Of a stretch of 64,000 nt of DNA, positions 35,222 to 44,441 are shown in pieces. How positions within the stretch are numbered: the stretch's first letter is position 1; each line of letters opens with the position of its first letter. A program made the position numbers and the translations under genes. Origin of the DNA: Embleya sp042956465 (GTDB taxonomy: Bacteria; Actinomycetota; Actinomycetes; Streptomycetales; Streptomycetaceae); NCBI RefSeq assembly GCF_042956465.1, contig NZ_JBIBGL010000007.1:248001-312000 (forward strand), written 5' to 3'. The notes beneath the pieces were generated by a model. That model ran no database searches and was not told the DNA's origin. It was given only the letters and a program-made list of their open reading frames with translations.

Positions 35222-36679
35222 ATGAACGACGAACCCAGCGTGGTGATCAAGCCGGTCGAAGACGGTGAGGAGAATCCCTACCTGCTCGGGGTGTATGCGC
35301 CCGTCGTGGACGAGATCTCCGCCGACGATCTGGAAGTGATCGGCTCGATCCCGACCGACCTCAACGGTGTGTACCTGCGCAACGGCCCGAACCGCCGATT
35401 CCCGGTGACCGGCCGGTACCACTGGTTCGACGGCGACGGCATGATTCACGGGCTGCACTTCGAGAACGGTCGGGCGCGGTACGTGAACCGCTGGGTGCGC
35501 ACCGAGGCGTTCGAGGCGGAGAGCCGGGCCGGCCGCGGGTTGTGGACCGGCGTGATGGAGGACCCCGCGGGCAACCCGTTCGGCAACGGACACGGCCTGG
35601 GGCTGAAGGACTCCGCGAACACCGACGTCACCTTCTTCAACGGCCGGCTGCTGGCGAGTTGGTACCTGTGCGGCAGCCCGCGCGCCTTGGACCCGCTGTC
35701 GCTGGCCACGCTCGGCCCGGAAACCTTCCTGGGCACGCTCACCGGGGATTTCATGGCCCACCCCAAGGCCGACGAGGCGACCGGGGAACTCTTCTGGTTC
35801 GACTACGGCCCCGAACCGCCGTACCTGCGCTATGGCGTCGTCGGCGCGGACGGCAAGGTCGCACACACCACGACCGTCGACCTGCCCGGCCCGCGTCTGC
35901 CGCACGACATGGCGATCACCGAGAACCACGCGATCCTGATGGACCTGCCGCTGATCCAGGACCAGGAGGCGCGCCGACAGGGCCGGTACAAGCTGCACTT
36001 CGATCGCATGCTGCCGTCCCGGTTCGCCGTCCTGCCCCGGTACGGGGACGGCTCGCGGGTGCGCTGGTTCGAGGCGGCGCCCGGGTACATCTACCACGTC
36101 GTCAACTCCTGGGAGGAGCCCGGCGAGATCGTGCTGGACGTGTGCCGGGTCAAGGACCCACAGCACCAGCCGCGGATCGACCACCCGCTCGCCCGGATGC
36201 TCGCCTATCTGCGGCTGGACGCCCAACTGTGGCGCTACCGCTTCGACTTGGTCACCGGACGGACCACCGAGGGCCCGCGCGACGACGACAACACCGAGTT
36301 CCCCACCATCGACTCGCGCCTGGTGGGCCGGCGCAACCGCTACGCCTACAACGTGCACATCGCGCGCGAGGACACCCTGCTCTTCGACGGCATCGTGCGC
36401 TACGACCTGCATACCGGCGAACGCCTGGACCACCGCTTCGGCACCGGGCGGTGGGGTTCCGAGGCGCCGTTCGCCGCGCGCGACGGCAGTACCGGCGAGG
36501 ACGACGGATACCTGGTGTCGTTCGTGACCGACGAGCGCGAAGGCCGATCCGAGGTCGTCGTGCTGGACGCCGCCGACCTGACGGCGGGACCGGTGTGCCG
36601 GATCCTGCTCCCGGTCCGGGTGCCGGTCGGCTTCCACGCCACCTGGGTGCGGGCCGACCAGCTCGGAGGCCGAGGATGA
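35222..36679 (+). CDS. Carotenoid/stilbene cleavage oxygenase family protein
   Basis: The 485-residue protein has the four iron-binding histidines of the family: H180 (DFMAHPKAD), H228 (RLPHDMAI), H292 (YIYHVVNSW) and H472 (GFHATWV). The N-terminal PTDLNGVYLRNGPN block is also conserved. These enzymes split a double bond of carotenoids, stilbenes or phenylpropenes with oxygen to give aldehydes. No carotenoid genes are near; the downstream CoA ligase and thiolases favour cleavage of a phenylpropanoid- or stilbene-like substrate in catabolism. It is the first gene of a five-gene overlapping operon. Confidence 0.92.
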   Translation: MNDEPSVVIKPVEDGEENPYLLGVYAPVVDEISADDLEVIGSIPTDLNGVYLRNGPNRRFPVTGRYHWFDGDGMIHGLHFENGRARYVNRWVRTEAFEAESRAGRGLWTGVMEDPAGNPFGNGHGLGLKDSANTDVTFFNGRLLASWYLCGSPRALDPLSLATLGPETFLGTLTGDFMAHPKADEATGELFWFDYGPEPPYLRYGVVGADGKVAHTTTVDLPGPRLPHDMAITENHAILMDLPLIQDQEARRQGRYKLHFDRMLPSRFAVLPRYGDGSRVRWFEAAPGYIYHVVNSWEEPGEIVLDVCRVKDPQHQPRIDHPLARMLAYLRLDAQLWRYRFDLVTGRTTEGPRDDDNTEFPTIDSRLVGRRNRYAYNVHIAREDTLLFDGIVRYDLHTGERLDHRFGTGRWGSEAPFAARDGSTGEDDGYLVSFVTDEREGRSEVVVLDAADLTAGPVCRILLPVRVPVGFHATWVRADQLGGRG

Positions 36680-38469
36680 GACTGCACACCGCCGAACAGG
36701 CCGCGCGCTACGCGCCGTGGTGGGGCGGTCCGACCTGGGACCGGATCTTCCGCGACCGGGTGGCCGAACACCCGAACCGCACCGCGATCGTCGACCCACC
36801 CAACCGCGACACCCTGATGGACGGCGCGCCCAAACGTCTGACCTGGGCCGAACTCGACGCCTACGTCGACGCGTTGTCCGCCGTCCTGCTCGATCGCGGC
36901 GTGGTGCGCGACACCGTGGTCGGCGTGCAACTGCCCAACTCGGTCGAACTCGCCGCCGCCTACCTGGCGATCACCCGGCTCGGCGCGATCGCGACCCCGT
37001 TCCCGGTGCAGTACCGCGAGTTCGAGCTGGAGGAGTTGGCCCGACTCGCCGACGTCCGGGTGTTCGTCACCGCCACCCGGGCGGGCTCGTGGCGTGCGGC
37101 GGAGGCGATCGTGGGGCTGCCGCTGTCCGGGCTGCGGGCGGTGCTGGCCTTCGGTGACGACGTGCCCGAGGGCGTCACCGCGCTCGACGTCGCGTGCGCC
37201 ACGGCCTCCACCCGGCTGCTCGACCGGTATCCGGACGGCCTGGACACCGACTCCGGCGACTGCGTGACGATCTGTTGGACCTCGGGGACCGAGGCCGTGC
37301 CCAAGGGAGTTCCGCGCTGCCCCGACGATTGGGCGCCGATGGCTCTGGGCAGCATCGACGCCGCCGAGCTGACCGACCGGGACGTGCTGCTCAATCCCTT
37401 CCCGATGGTCAACATGGCGGGCATCGCCGGGATGTTCCTGCCCTGGCTGATGACCGGCGCGGTCCTCGTGCAGCACCACCCGTTCGATCCGGGCGTGTTC
37501 CTGGGCCAACTCGTTGCCGAGCAGGTCACATACACGGTGGTACCGCCCGCGCTGCTGACGACGATGTTGCGCCGCGACGACCTGCCGATCGGGGCGCTCG
37601 CGTCGCTGCGTGTGGTCGGTTCGGGATCGGCGCCGCTGACCGAGGAGATGACCGCCGGCTGGGCCGAACGGTTCGGCATCGAGGTGATCAACTACTTCGG
37701 CTCCAACGAGGGCGCGAGCCTGGCGGCGGACCCGGGCACGGTGCCCGATCACCGCGACCGTGCGCACTACTTCCCGCGCTTCGGCTCACCCGGGCACACC
37801 TGGTCCAACCGCGCCTCGCACGGCATGCGCAGCCGGTTGGTGGACCTCGCCACCGAGCTGGAGATCACCGAGGTCGGGGTGCCGGGGGAGTTGCGCCTGA
37901 AGGGGCCCGGGGTGTTCTCCGGGTATGTCACGCGTGATCCCCGGGCCCGCATGGCCGCCTTCGACGAGGACGGCTGGTTCCGTACCGGGGACATGTTCGC
38001 GTATGCGGCCGACGCTTCGGGGGACCCGTGCTGGTTGCGCTACGTCGATCGGGCCAAGGACATCGTGGTGCGCGGCGGGATGAACATCTCCGCGGCCGAG
38101 GTGGAGGGCCACCTGGTGGCCCATCCGGCGATCGCCGAGGCCGCGATCGTCGCGCTGCCGGACGCCGTGCTGGGCGAACGGGCGTGCGCGGTCGTGGTGG
38201 TCGCACCCGGCGAGCGTACGCCGACCCTGGCCGAACTGACCGCGTTCCTGAGGGGGCGTCACATCGCGGTGTACAAACTGCCGGAGCGGCTCGAAGCGGT
38301 CGAGGCGCTGCCCCGCAACCCGGTCGGCAAGGTCCGCAAGGCGCAATTGCGCGCCCACTTCGCGGAATCCGCGGCGGGCCCGGCCTCGGCGCCTGCCGGC
38401 TCGGCGGCGGGTCCGGGTGCGTCCACCGGGCCCGCCGTCGAGGACCGCCCGGAAGGAGGCGACTCATGA
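36676..38469 (+). CDS. Acyl-CoA synthetase (ANL superfamily)
   Basis: The 597-residue adenylate-forming enzyme has the phosphate loop WTSGTEAVPKGVP, NYFGSNEG, GWFRTGDMF, and the C-terminal catalytic lysine in NPVGKVRKAQLR. A Pro/Ala/Gly-rich tail of about 35 residues follows the normal end. It would convert a carboxylic acid to its CoA thioester, presumably an acid derived from the oxygenase product. Its start lies in the oxygenase stop (ATGA). Confidence 0.92.
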   Translation: MRLHTAEQAARYAPWWGGPTWDRIFRDRVAEHPNRTAIVDPPNRDTLMDGAPKRLTWAELDAYVDALSAVLLDRGVVRDTVVGVQLPNSVELAAAYLAITRLGAIATPFPVQYREFELEELARLADVRVFVTATRAGSWRAAEAIVGLPLSGLRAVLAFGDDVPEGVTALDVACATASTRLLDRYPDGLDTDSGDCVTICWTSGTEAVPKGVPRCPDDWAPMALGSIDAAELTDRDVLLNPFPMVNMAGIAGMFLPWLMTGAVLVQHHPFDPGVFLGQLVAEQVTYTVVPPALLTTMLRRDDLPIGALASLRVVGSGSAPLTEEMTAGWAERFGIEVINYFGSNEGASLAADPGTVPDHRDRAHYFPRFGSPGHTWSNRASHGMRSRLVDLATELEITEVGVPGELRLKGPGVFSGYVTRDPRARMAAFDEDGWFRTGDMFAYAADASGDPCWLRYVDRAKDIVVRGGMNISAAEVEGHLVAHPAIAEAAIVALPDAVLGERACAVVVVAPGERTPTLAELTAFLRGRHIAVYKLPERLEAVEALPRNPVGKVRKAQLRAHFAESAAGPASAPAGSAAGPGASTGPAVEDRPEGGDS

Positions 38470-39695
38470 GCCCCACGCCCCTCTACATCCTCGGCGGCGC
38501 GCAGACCGACTTCGCCCGAAACTGGACCAAGGAGGGCCTGGGCCTGATCGACATGCTGCGCGAGGTCGCACTCGCCGCGGCGGTGGACGCGCGGGTGGAT
38601 CCCGGTGCGATCGAGGTCGTGCACGTGGGCAATCTGGCGGCCGAACTGTTCGCGGGGCAGGCGCACCTGGGCGGCCTGATGGCCACCGCCGTACCCGAGT
38701 TGGCGGGCCGGCCGAGCATGCGGCACGAGGCGGCCTGCGCGTCGGGAAGTTGTGCGGTGCTCGCGGCCGGCGCCGATCTCCAGGCCGGACGATACGATCT
38801 CGCGCTCGTGGTCGGCGTCGAGCTGATGCGCAATGTGCCCGCGAACGTGGGCGCGAGCCATCTGGGTACCGCCGCGTGGGCCGGACACGAGGCGTCGGGC
38901 GCGGAGTTCCCGTGGCCGACGTTGTTCGCCGAGATCGCCGACGCCTACGCCGCCCGGTACCGCCTGGACCCGGCCCATCCGGGCGCCTTCGCGGCAGGCG
39001 CGTTCGCGAACGCCGCACGCAATCCGCTTGCCCAGGCCCGGGACTGGGACTTCGCGCCGGCGGCCTTCACCGCCGACGACACGGCCAATCCGCCGGTCGC
39101 GGGCCGGCTGCGGCGCACCGACTGCGGTCGGATCACCGACGGCGCCGCCGCCGTGGTCCTGGCCTCGCCCGCATGGATGGCCGAACACGGCCCGGACCCG
39201 GCCGGGGCGGCGTGTGTGCGCGGCTTCGGGCACCGCACCGACACGTTGTCCCTGGCCGCCAAGCTGGCCCGGACCGACGAGGCGGCGATGTTCCCGCAGT
39301 TGGCCGGCGCGGTCGCGGACGCCTACCGGCGCGCCGGGCTGCGCGGCGCCGGCGAGGTGGACGTGGCCGAGCTGCACGACTGCTTCAGCATCACCGGCCT
39401 GGTGGCCCTGGAACACCTGGGCGTGTGCGGCCCGGGGGAAGCCGGACGCCTGGTCGCCGACGGGGTGTTCGGGCCGGGCGGCCGGTTGCCGGTCAACCCG
39501 GGTGGCGGACTGCTGGCGCTGGGCCATCCGGTCGGCGCCACCGGAGTGCGGATGGTGCTCGACGCGGCGCGGCAGGTGACCGGTCGGGCCGGGCCGATCC
39601 AGGTCGAGGGCGCGCGCACCGCGCTGACCGTCAATGTCGGCGGCTCCTTCACGACGGTCGTCACCACGATCGTGGGCCGGGGCGCGGACGCGTGA
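38466..39695 (+). CDS. Thiolase-family protein, SCP2-thiolase-like
   Basis: The 409-residue protein has nucleophile C91 (EAACASGSC), the HDCFSITGL histidine/cysteine motif and GHPVGATG, as in SCP-x-type thiolases. These remove acetyl- or propionyl-CoA from 3-ketoacyl-CoAs, often bulky or branched ones. Such enzymes often need a small OB-fold (DUF35) partner, and none is present here. It overlaps the neighbours by 4 bp on both sides. Confidence 0.88.
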   Translation: MSPTPLYILGGAQTDFARNWTKEGLGLIDMLREVALAAAVDARVDPGAIEVVHVGNLAAELFAGQAHLGGLMATAVPELAGRPSMRHEAACASGSCAVLAAGADLQAGRYDLALVVGVELMRNVPANVGASHLGTAAWAGHEASGAEFPWPTLFAEIADAYAARYRLDPAHPGAFAAGAFANAARNPLAQARDWDFAPAAFTADDTANPPVAGRLRRTDCGRITDGAAAVVLASPAWMAEHGPDPAGAACVRGFGHRTDTLSLAAKLARTDEAAMFPQLAGAVADAYRRAGLRGAGEVDVAELHDCFSITGLVALEHLGVCGPGEAGRLVADGVFGPGGRLPVNPGGGLLALGHPVGATGVRMVLDAARQVTGRAGPIQVEGARTALTVNVGGSFTTVVTTIVGRGADA

Positions 39696-40888
39696 CCGGG
39701 GACGTGTACATCCTCGACGCGGTGCGGACGCCGCGCGGGAAGGCTTCGCCGCGTGGCGGGTTGGCCGGGGTGTCGGCGCCGGCTCTGGTCGAGCACGTGC
39801 TGACCGCGTTGGTGGCGCGGACCGGGGTCGATCCGGCGGAGGTGGACGACGTACTGCTGGGCTGCGCGGGGCAGGTGGACGAGCAGGGCGCCAATCCGGC
39901 GCGCACCGCGGTGTTGACGCTGGGCTGGCCGGACGTGGTGCCCGGGCAGATGATCAACCGGTTCTGCGCGTCGGGGATCGACGCGGTTTCCTCGGCCGCG
40001 GCCCTGGTCAGGTCCGGGCAGGCCGATCTGCTGATCGCGGGCGGGGTCGAATCCTCTTCCCGGGTGCCGATGTTCGCGGACCGCGGACCGCTGTGGACGA
40101 ACGCGGCCGTGATCGAGCGGGTCGGCGGCGTGCATATGGGGATCGCGGCCGACGTGGTGGCGACGGAGGAGGGCTACGACCGCGCCGAATTGGACGCCTA
40201 CGGGGCGCACACCCAGGAACGCGCGGCGCGGGCCTGGGCGCTGGGCCGGTTCGCCGACGCGGTGGTGCCGCTGCCGGGTGGGTTGGCCCACGACGAGCAT
40301 GTGCGGCCCGGTACGAGTGCGGACGAACTCGGCAAGTTGGAACCGGCGTTCGCCGAACTCGGAGCCGCCGGTCAGGATGCGCTCGCGCTTCGGCACCTGC
40401 CGCATCTGGGCCGGATCCGGCATCTGCACACTCGGGGCACCTCGCCGTCGGTGGCCGACGGGGCGTGCGTGTTGTTGCTCGGGACCCTTGCGCAGGCGGA
40501 ACGGCTGGGGTTGCGGCCGATGGCGCGGGTGGTGTCCTCGGCCGCGGCGGGCAGCGACCCGGTCCGGATGTTGACGGCGGGTCAGCGGGCGATCGGCAAG
40601 GCGCTGGTCCGGGCCGGACTGGGGCCCGGGGATCTGGACGTGGTGGAGTTCGCCGAGGCGTTCGCCGCGCTGTGCCTGAAGATCCGTCGCGAACTCGGTT
40701 TCGGGGACGACCGGTTCAACGTGAACGGCGGCACGATCGCGATGGGGCACGCGTTCGGCGCCACCGGCGCGATCCTGGTCGGCGCGTGTGCGAGTGAACT
40801 CATGCGCTCGGGTGGGCGGTTCGGAGTGGCGGCGGTCAGCGGGGCGGCAGGGTCGGGGTCGGCCGTGGTGTTGGAGCGGGTGACGTGA
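39692..40888 (+). CDS. Acetyl-CoA acetyltransferase-like thiolase with altered active site
   Basis: The 398-residue thiolase keeps nucleophile C92 (NRFCASGID) and the histidine of GHAFGATG. The NEAF motif reads AEAF, and the second catalytic cysteine near the C-terminus (usually CxGGGxG) is S383 (AVSGAAGSG). Without this cysteine the normal Claisen or cleavage cycle would be weakened, so it may do a hydrolysis-like or one-way reaction, or act as a partner of the preceding thiolase. The GTG start overlaps the previous stop (GTGA). Confidence 0.88.
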   Translation: MTGDVYILDAVRTPRGKASPRGGLAGVSAPALVEHVLTALVARTGVDPAEVDDVLLGCAGQVDEQGANPARTAVLTLGWPDVVPGQMINRFCASGIDAVSSAAALVRSGQADLLIAGGVESSSRVPMFADRGPLWTNAAVIERVGGVHMGIAADVVATEEGYDRAELDAYGAHTQERAARAWALGRFADAVVPLPGGLAHDEHVRPGTSADELGKLEPAFAELGAAGQDALALRHLPHLGRIRHLHTRGTSPSVADGACVLLLGTLAQAERLGLRPMARVVSSAAAGSDPVRMLTAGQRAIGKALVRAGLGPGDLDVVEFAEAFAALCLKIRRELGFGDDRFNVNGGTIAMGHAFGATGAILVGACASELMRSGGRFGVAAVSGAAGSGSAVVLERVT

Positions 40889-41895
40889 ACAAGGACGAGG
40901 TGTCGACCGGGGCGGGCCTGTCGGTCTCGCTCGGCCTGTGGCAGGACCGTCCGGCGGCGGAGGCCATCGCGACGGCGCGGCTGGCCGACGAACTCGGCTA
41001 CGACGAACTGTGGCTCGGCGAGATGGCCACCTACGACGTGTTCGCGCTGGCCACCGCGGTCGCCGGGGTCACCGAGCGGATCCCGTTGACCGTGGGGCCG
41101 TTGGCGGTGACCGTACGCGATCCGGCGACCATCGCGATGGGCGTGGCCTCGGTCCGGGCGCTGACCGGGCGGCGGGTGACGGTGGCGTTGGGGACGTCCT
41201 CGACGGTGGTGGTCGAGGAGTGGCACGGGCGCTCACGGGCCCGGGCGGGTGTCGCGTTGGCGGAATCGGCCCGGCAGACGCGGGAGTTGTTGGACGGCGC
41301 CAGGTCGGATGGGCAGGGGTCGGTGCTGCGTTCGCGCGGGTACCGGCTGCGGTTGCCGGCGCCGGGCGGATCGGGGTTGACGGTCGCCGCGTTCGGGCCC
41401 GCGGCGATCCGGACGGCGGCGCGGTATGCGGATCGGCTGGTGCTGAACCTGGTGTCGGTGGAGACGGCGGGGGAGCTGATCGGTTCGCTGGAGCGCGCCG
41501 CACAGGAGGCCGGGCGGCCGCGCCCCCGGGTCGCCGCGTGGGTGTGTGCGGCGGTGGAGGCGAAGCCGGGGGCCGTTGTGGCGGAGGGGACGGAGCAGTT
41601 GCGGCGCGGGCTGGTGGGGTATCTGGCGGCGCCCGGGTATGCGGAGATGTTCGCCCGCGCGGGCTTCGCGGAGCTGGTCGCGTATGCGCGCACGCGGCCG
41701 CATCCGCGGGAGTTGTGGGCCGCGATTCCGCCTTCGGCGGTTTCGGCGGTGGGCGTCGTGGGGTCGGTGGCGCATGCGCGGGAGCGGATCGCGGAGTATC
41801 GGGGGGTGGGGGTGGACGAGGTGGTGCTTGTGCCTGCGGCTACGGCGGGGGATCCGGCTGGGGCGGCGACGTTGTCGGCGCTTTCCGGTGGGTGA
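40885..41895 (+). CDS. LLM-class (F420/FMN-dependent) oxidoreductase
   Basis: The 336-residue TIM-barrel protein belongs to the luciferase-like family: LADELGYDELWLGE near the N-terminus, TVGPLAVTVRDPATIAMG, and ALTGRRVTVALGTSS. In actinobacteria most of these use F420H2 to reduce or dehydrogenate alcohols, imines or double bonds. It is the last gene of the oxygenase operon (GTGA overlap), so it likely handles an aldehyde, alcohol or enoyl intermediate of that pathway. Cofactor choice is not certain. Confidence 0.87.
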   Translation: MNKDEVSTGAGLSVSLGLWQDRPAAEAIATARLADELGYDELWLGEMATYDVFALATAVAGVTERIPLTVGPLAVTVRDPATIAMGVASVRALTGRRVTVALGTSSTVVVEEWHGRSRARAGVALAESARQTRELLDGARSDGQGSVLRSRGYRLRLPAPGGSGLTVAAFGPAAIRTAARYADRLVLNLVSVETAGELIGSLERAAQEAGRPRPRVAAWVCAAVEAKPGAVVAEGTEQLRRGLVGYLAAPGYAEMFARAGFAELVAYARTRPHPRELWAAIPPSAVSAVGVVGSVAHARERIAEYRGVGVDEVVLVPAATAGDPAGAATLSALSGG

Positions 41896-41899
41896 CGCA

Positions 41900-42145
41900 T
41901 TGTCCTCATGGCCGGACGGGCTTGGGGTGGCCCGGTCCGTTTGTCCTCAAACGCCGGACGGGCTGGGGTTGCCTGGTTCGTTTGTCCTCAAGCGCCGGAC
42001 GGGCTGGGGGTTGCCTGGTTCGTTTGTCCTCAAGCGCCCGACGGGCTGGGGTGGCCCGGTCCGTTTGTCCTCAAACGCCGGACGGGCTGGGGTGGCCCGG
42101 TCCGTTTGTCCTCAAACGCCGGACGGGCTGGAGGGGTTGCTCGGA
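41900..42145 (+). repeat. Tandem array of a 41-42-bp repeat
   Basis: Units start with TTTGTCCTCAAACGCCGGAC or close variants at 41940, 41981, 42023, 42064 and 42105, with one degenerate unit before and shorter fragments after; single relatives occur near 42283 and 42345. The unit resembles a widespread Streptomyces intergenic element that folds into a short hairpin. The whole 41896-42435 gap holds no convincing gene. It follows the oxygenase operon and may aid transcription stop or mRNA stability. Confidence 0.8.
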
Positions 42146-42435
42146 CGGGCTGAAGGGTTGCTCGGACGGGCTGGGGCGCTCGGACCGGCTGTGGGGACTG
42201 TCCGGGCGGGCCGGAGGGTGGGCCGGGTCGGCCCGGGTGGGTTGGGTTTGCGGGCGTGCGGATTGTGGGCCGGGGCTTGGGGTGTCCTCAAGCGCCGGGC
42301 GGGCTGAGGGGGCTGTCCGGGTGTGGGGGTTGCGGGGCTCGGGTGTTTTCGAGCGCCGGGCGGGCTGGGGGGCCGGGTGGGCTGGTGGGATTCGGGTGGG
42401 CGGGCCGGGGGCTCGGGCGGGGGCGGCTTGGGATG

Positions 42436-42939
42436 CTATGCGTGTGTTGCGTCCAGGTCGGTTGCGTAGAGTTCGATGGCTTTGCGGTAGGGGGCTACCT
42501 GGGGGTCGGTGCTGGTTGTGGCGATGACGCGGAGGAGGGATTCGACCGCGGTTTTGGCGTCGCCGGCGTTGTACAGGGCCATGGCCAGGAACGTGGTCAG
42601 GCCCGCGTCGTCGGGGAATTCGGCGAGGCCGCGGCGCAGGATCGCCACCGCTTTGTCGTGTGCGCCGAACGCACGGTACGTGCTGCCCAGGCCCAGGAAC
42701 GCGCCCAGTCGGTCCTCGGCCGCCAGGCCGTCCCCGATCAGGGCCCATTCGTAGAACGGCACGGCCTCGCGCTCCAGGCCGAGCACGTCGTGCGCCCACG
42801 CCGCCTGGTAGGCGATCTGCGCGTCGCCGGGGTGTTGTTCGACCAGCGGCACCAGCCGCGCCCGTGCCTCCTCGGCCCGACCCGCCTCGCGGAGCGCGAT
42901 CGCCTCGGCCAGGGCGGTGTCTCGTTCGTTCCCGATCAT
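42436..42939 (-). CDS. Tetratricopeptide repeat protein
   Basis: The 167-residue soluble protein consists of helical TPR pairs (ALREAGRAEEARARLVPLVE, YQAAWAHDVLGLEREAVPFY, LGSTYRAFGAHDKAVAILRR, LAMALYNAGDAKTAVESLLR). It resembles the TPR_5 family. It starts 14 bp after the MFS gene and is probably in the SnoaL-like/MFS operon. It should be an adaptor protein; partners are unknown. Confidence 0.83.
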   Translation of the reverse strand: MIGNERDTALAEAIALREAGRAEEARARLVPLVEQHPGDAQIAYQAAWAHDVLGLEREAVPFYEWALIGDGLAAEDRLGAFLGLGSTYRAFGAHDKAVAILRRGLAEFPDDAGLTTFLAMALYNAGDAKTAVESLLRVIATTSTDPQVAPYRKAIELYATDLDATHA

Positions 42940-42953
42940 CCGGGCAGTCTTCC

Positions 42954-44441
42954 CTATCGGGTCGCCTGCACACGGTCGGGTTCGGCCGCCACCCGCACCG
43001 GTTGCGCCGTTCGGTGCGCGCTCGGGATCGACCATGCGAGCAGCGCCGCGACCAGGCAGCCGATGCCCAGCATGCCGAAGCAGATCAGGTAGCCGGTCAG
43101 TTCCGGCGCCTGGGCCACACCCGCGGCGCGCGCGGTGCCCCCGTCGACCAGGGATGCGCTCAGGATCGCGCCGAGCACGGCCGTACCGGTCGCCCCGCCC
43201 ACCGTGCGCAGCACCGCGTTCATTCCGTTGGCCACGCCGGTCATGTCCGCGGGCACGTGGTCGTTGATCAGCGCGGGCATCGCGGAGAACGCGAGCCCGA
43301 GACCGAAGCCGAACAACACGCCGACCATCGAGAATGCCCACCAGTGCCCGTGCAGCGGCATCAGCAGCGCGAACGCCGCGCCGCTGAGCAGCGGTCCGAG
43401 CACCAGGGCGGGCTTGGGTCCGTAGCGGTTGGTCATCCGGGCCGCGACCGGTGCCGCCGCCAGGTTGCCGATCGTGCCCGGCAGCATGATCAGCCCGGCG
43501 ATCAGCACCGACTTGCCGAAGCCGTAGCCGAGTACCGAAGGGGCCTGGATGAACGGCGCGAACAGCAGCGAGGAGCCGTACATCGCCATGCCGGTGAACA
43601 CCCCGGACAGGTTGGCCAGCAGCACCGGCCGGCGGGCCATCACCCGCAGGTCGACCAGGGGTTCGGGGTGGTGCAGGGCCCAGCCGATCCAGGCGGCGAA
43701 CATCACCACGGCGGTGATCAGTCCGCCGATCACCAGCGGCGCGCCCCACCCGGAGCGGCTGCCCATGCTCACCGCGGCAAGCAGCGCAGCCAGCCAGCCG
43801 GACAGGGTCAGCGCGCCGACCAGGTCCACGTGGCCCGAGCGCCGTTCGGCGGTGTCCGGCACCACGCGCCACACCATCAGCATGGACAGCAGCGCAACGA
43901 GTGCGGAGAGCCAGAACAGCAGGTGGTAGTCCCAACGGTCGGCGATCAGCCCGGTCATCACCGAGCCGAAGGTGGCGCCGACGCTGATCGTGGCGCCGAT
44001 GGTGGCGATGCTGCCCGCCGAGCGCTCCTTGGGGAATTCGTCCCGGACCACGCTGAGCGCGAGCGGGACCACGCCGCCGCCCATGCCCTGGAGCACCCGG
44101 CCGGCGATCAGCATCACGTAGGAGGTGGTGCACGCGGCCAGTACCGAGCCGAGCGCGACCGCGGCCAGCGCGTACAGCAGGAATCGTTTGCGTCCGCGCA
44201 GGTCGCCGAGCCGGCCGAGCAGCGGGGTGGCCACCGCCGAGGCGAGCAGGTTGCCGGTGAGCACCCAGGCGATGGCCGAGCTGGACACGCCGAGACGGTT
44301 CTGCAGTTGCGGCAGGATCGGCGAGACCACGGTCTGCATGACCGCCATCGTGGTCGCGGCGAAGGACAGGGCGACCAGGATCATCGTCGGGCCGTGGCGC
44401 CTGGTCGGCGTGCGCGCGGCCCCCTTCGTGCCGGTGCTCAT
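42954..44441 (-). CDS. MFS transporter, DHA2-like
   Basis: The 495-residue protein has about 14 membrane helices with MFS motif A (GRLGDLRGRKRFLLYA) and ANGMNAVLRTVGGATGTAVLG near the second half. It is likely an exporter of a small molecule. Its start lies in the stop of the SnoaL-like gene (ATGA), and the TPR gene follows. Confidence 0.9.
   Translation of the reverse strand: MSTGTKGAARTPTRRHGPTMILVALSFAATTMAVMQTVVSPILPQLQNRLGVSSSAIAWVLTGNLLASAVATPLLGRLGDLRGRKRFLLYALAAVALGSVLAACTTSYVMLIAGRVLQGMGGGVVPLALSVVRDEFPKERSAGSIATIGATISVGATFGSVMTGLIADRWDYHLLFWLSALVALLSMLMVWRVVPDTAERRSGHVDLVGALTLSGWLAALLAAVSMGSRSGWGAPLVIGGLITAVVMFAAWIGWALHHPEPLVDLRVMARRPVLLANLSGVFTGMAMYGSSLLFAPFIQAPSVLGYGFGKSVLIAGLIMLPGTIGNLAAAPVAARMTNRYGPKPALVLGPLLSGAAFALLMPLHGHWWAFSMVGVLFGFGLGLAFSAMPALINDHVPADMTGVANGMNAVLRTVGGATGTAVLGAILSASLVDGGTARAAGVAQAPELTGYLICFGMLGIGCLVAALLAWSIPSAHRTAQPVRVAAEPDRVQATR

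Noticed and set aside
41940..42145. CRISPR array
   Set aside because: The units abut as 41-42-bp tandem copies with no unique spacers, and no cas genes are present.
40938..42527. Forward frame running from the LLM gene through the tandem repeats
   Set aside because: It is Gly/Arg-rich and reads through a non-coding repeat array; the LLM frame in the first part has true motifs.
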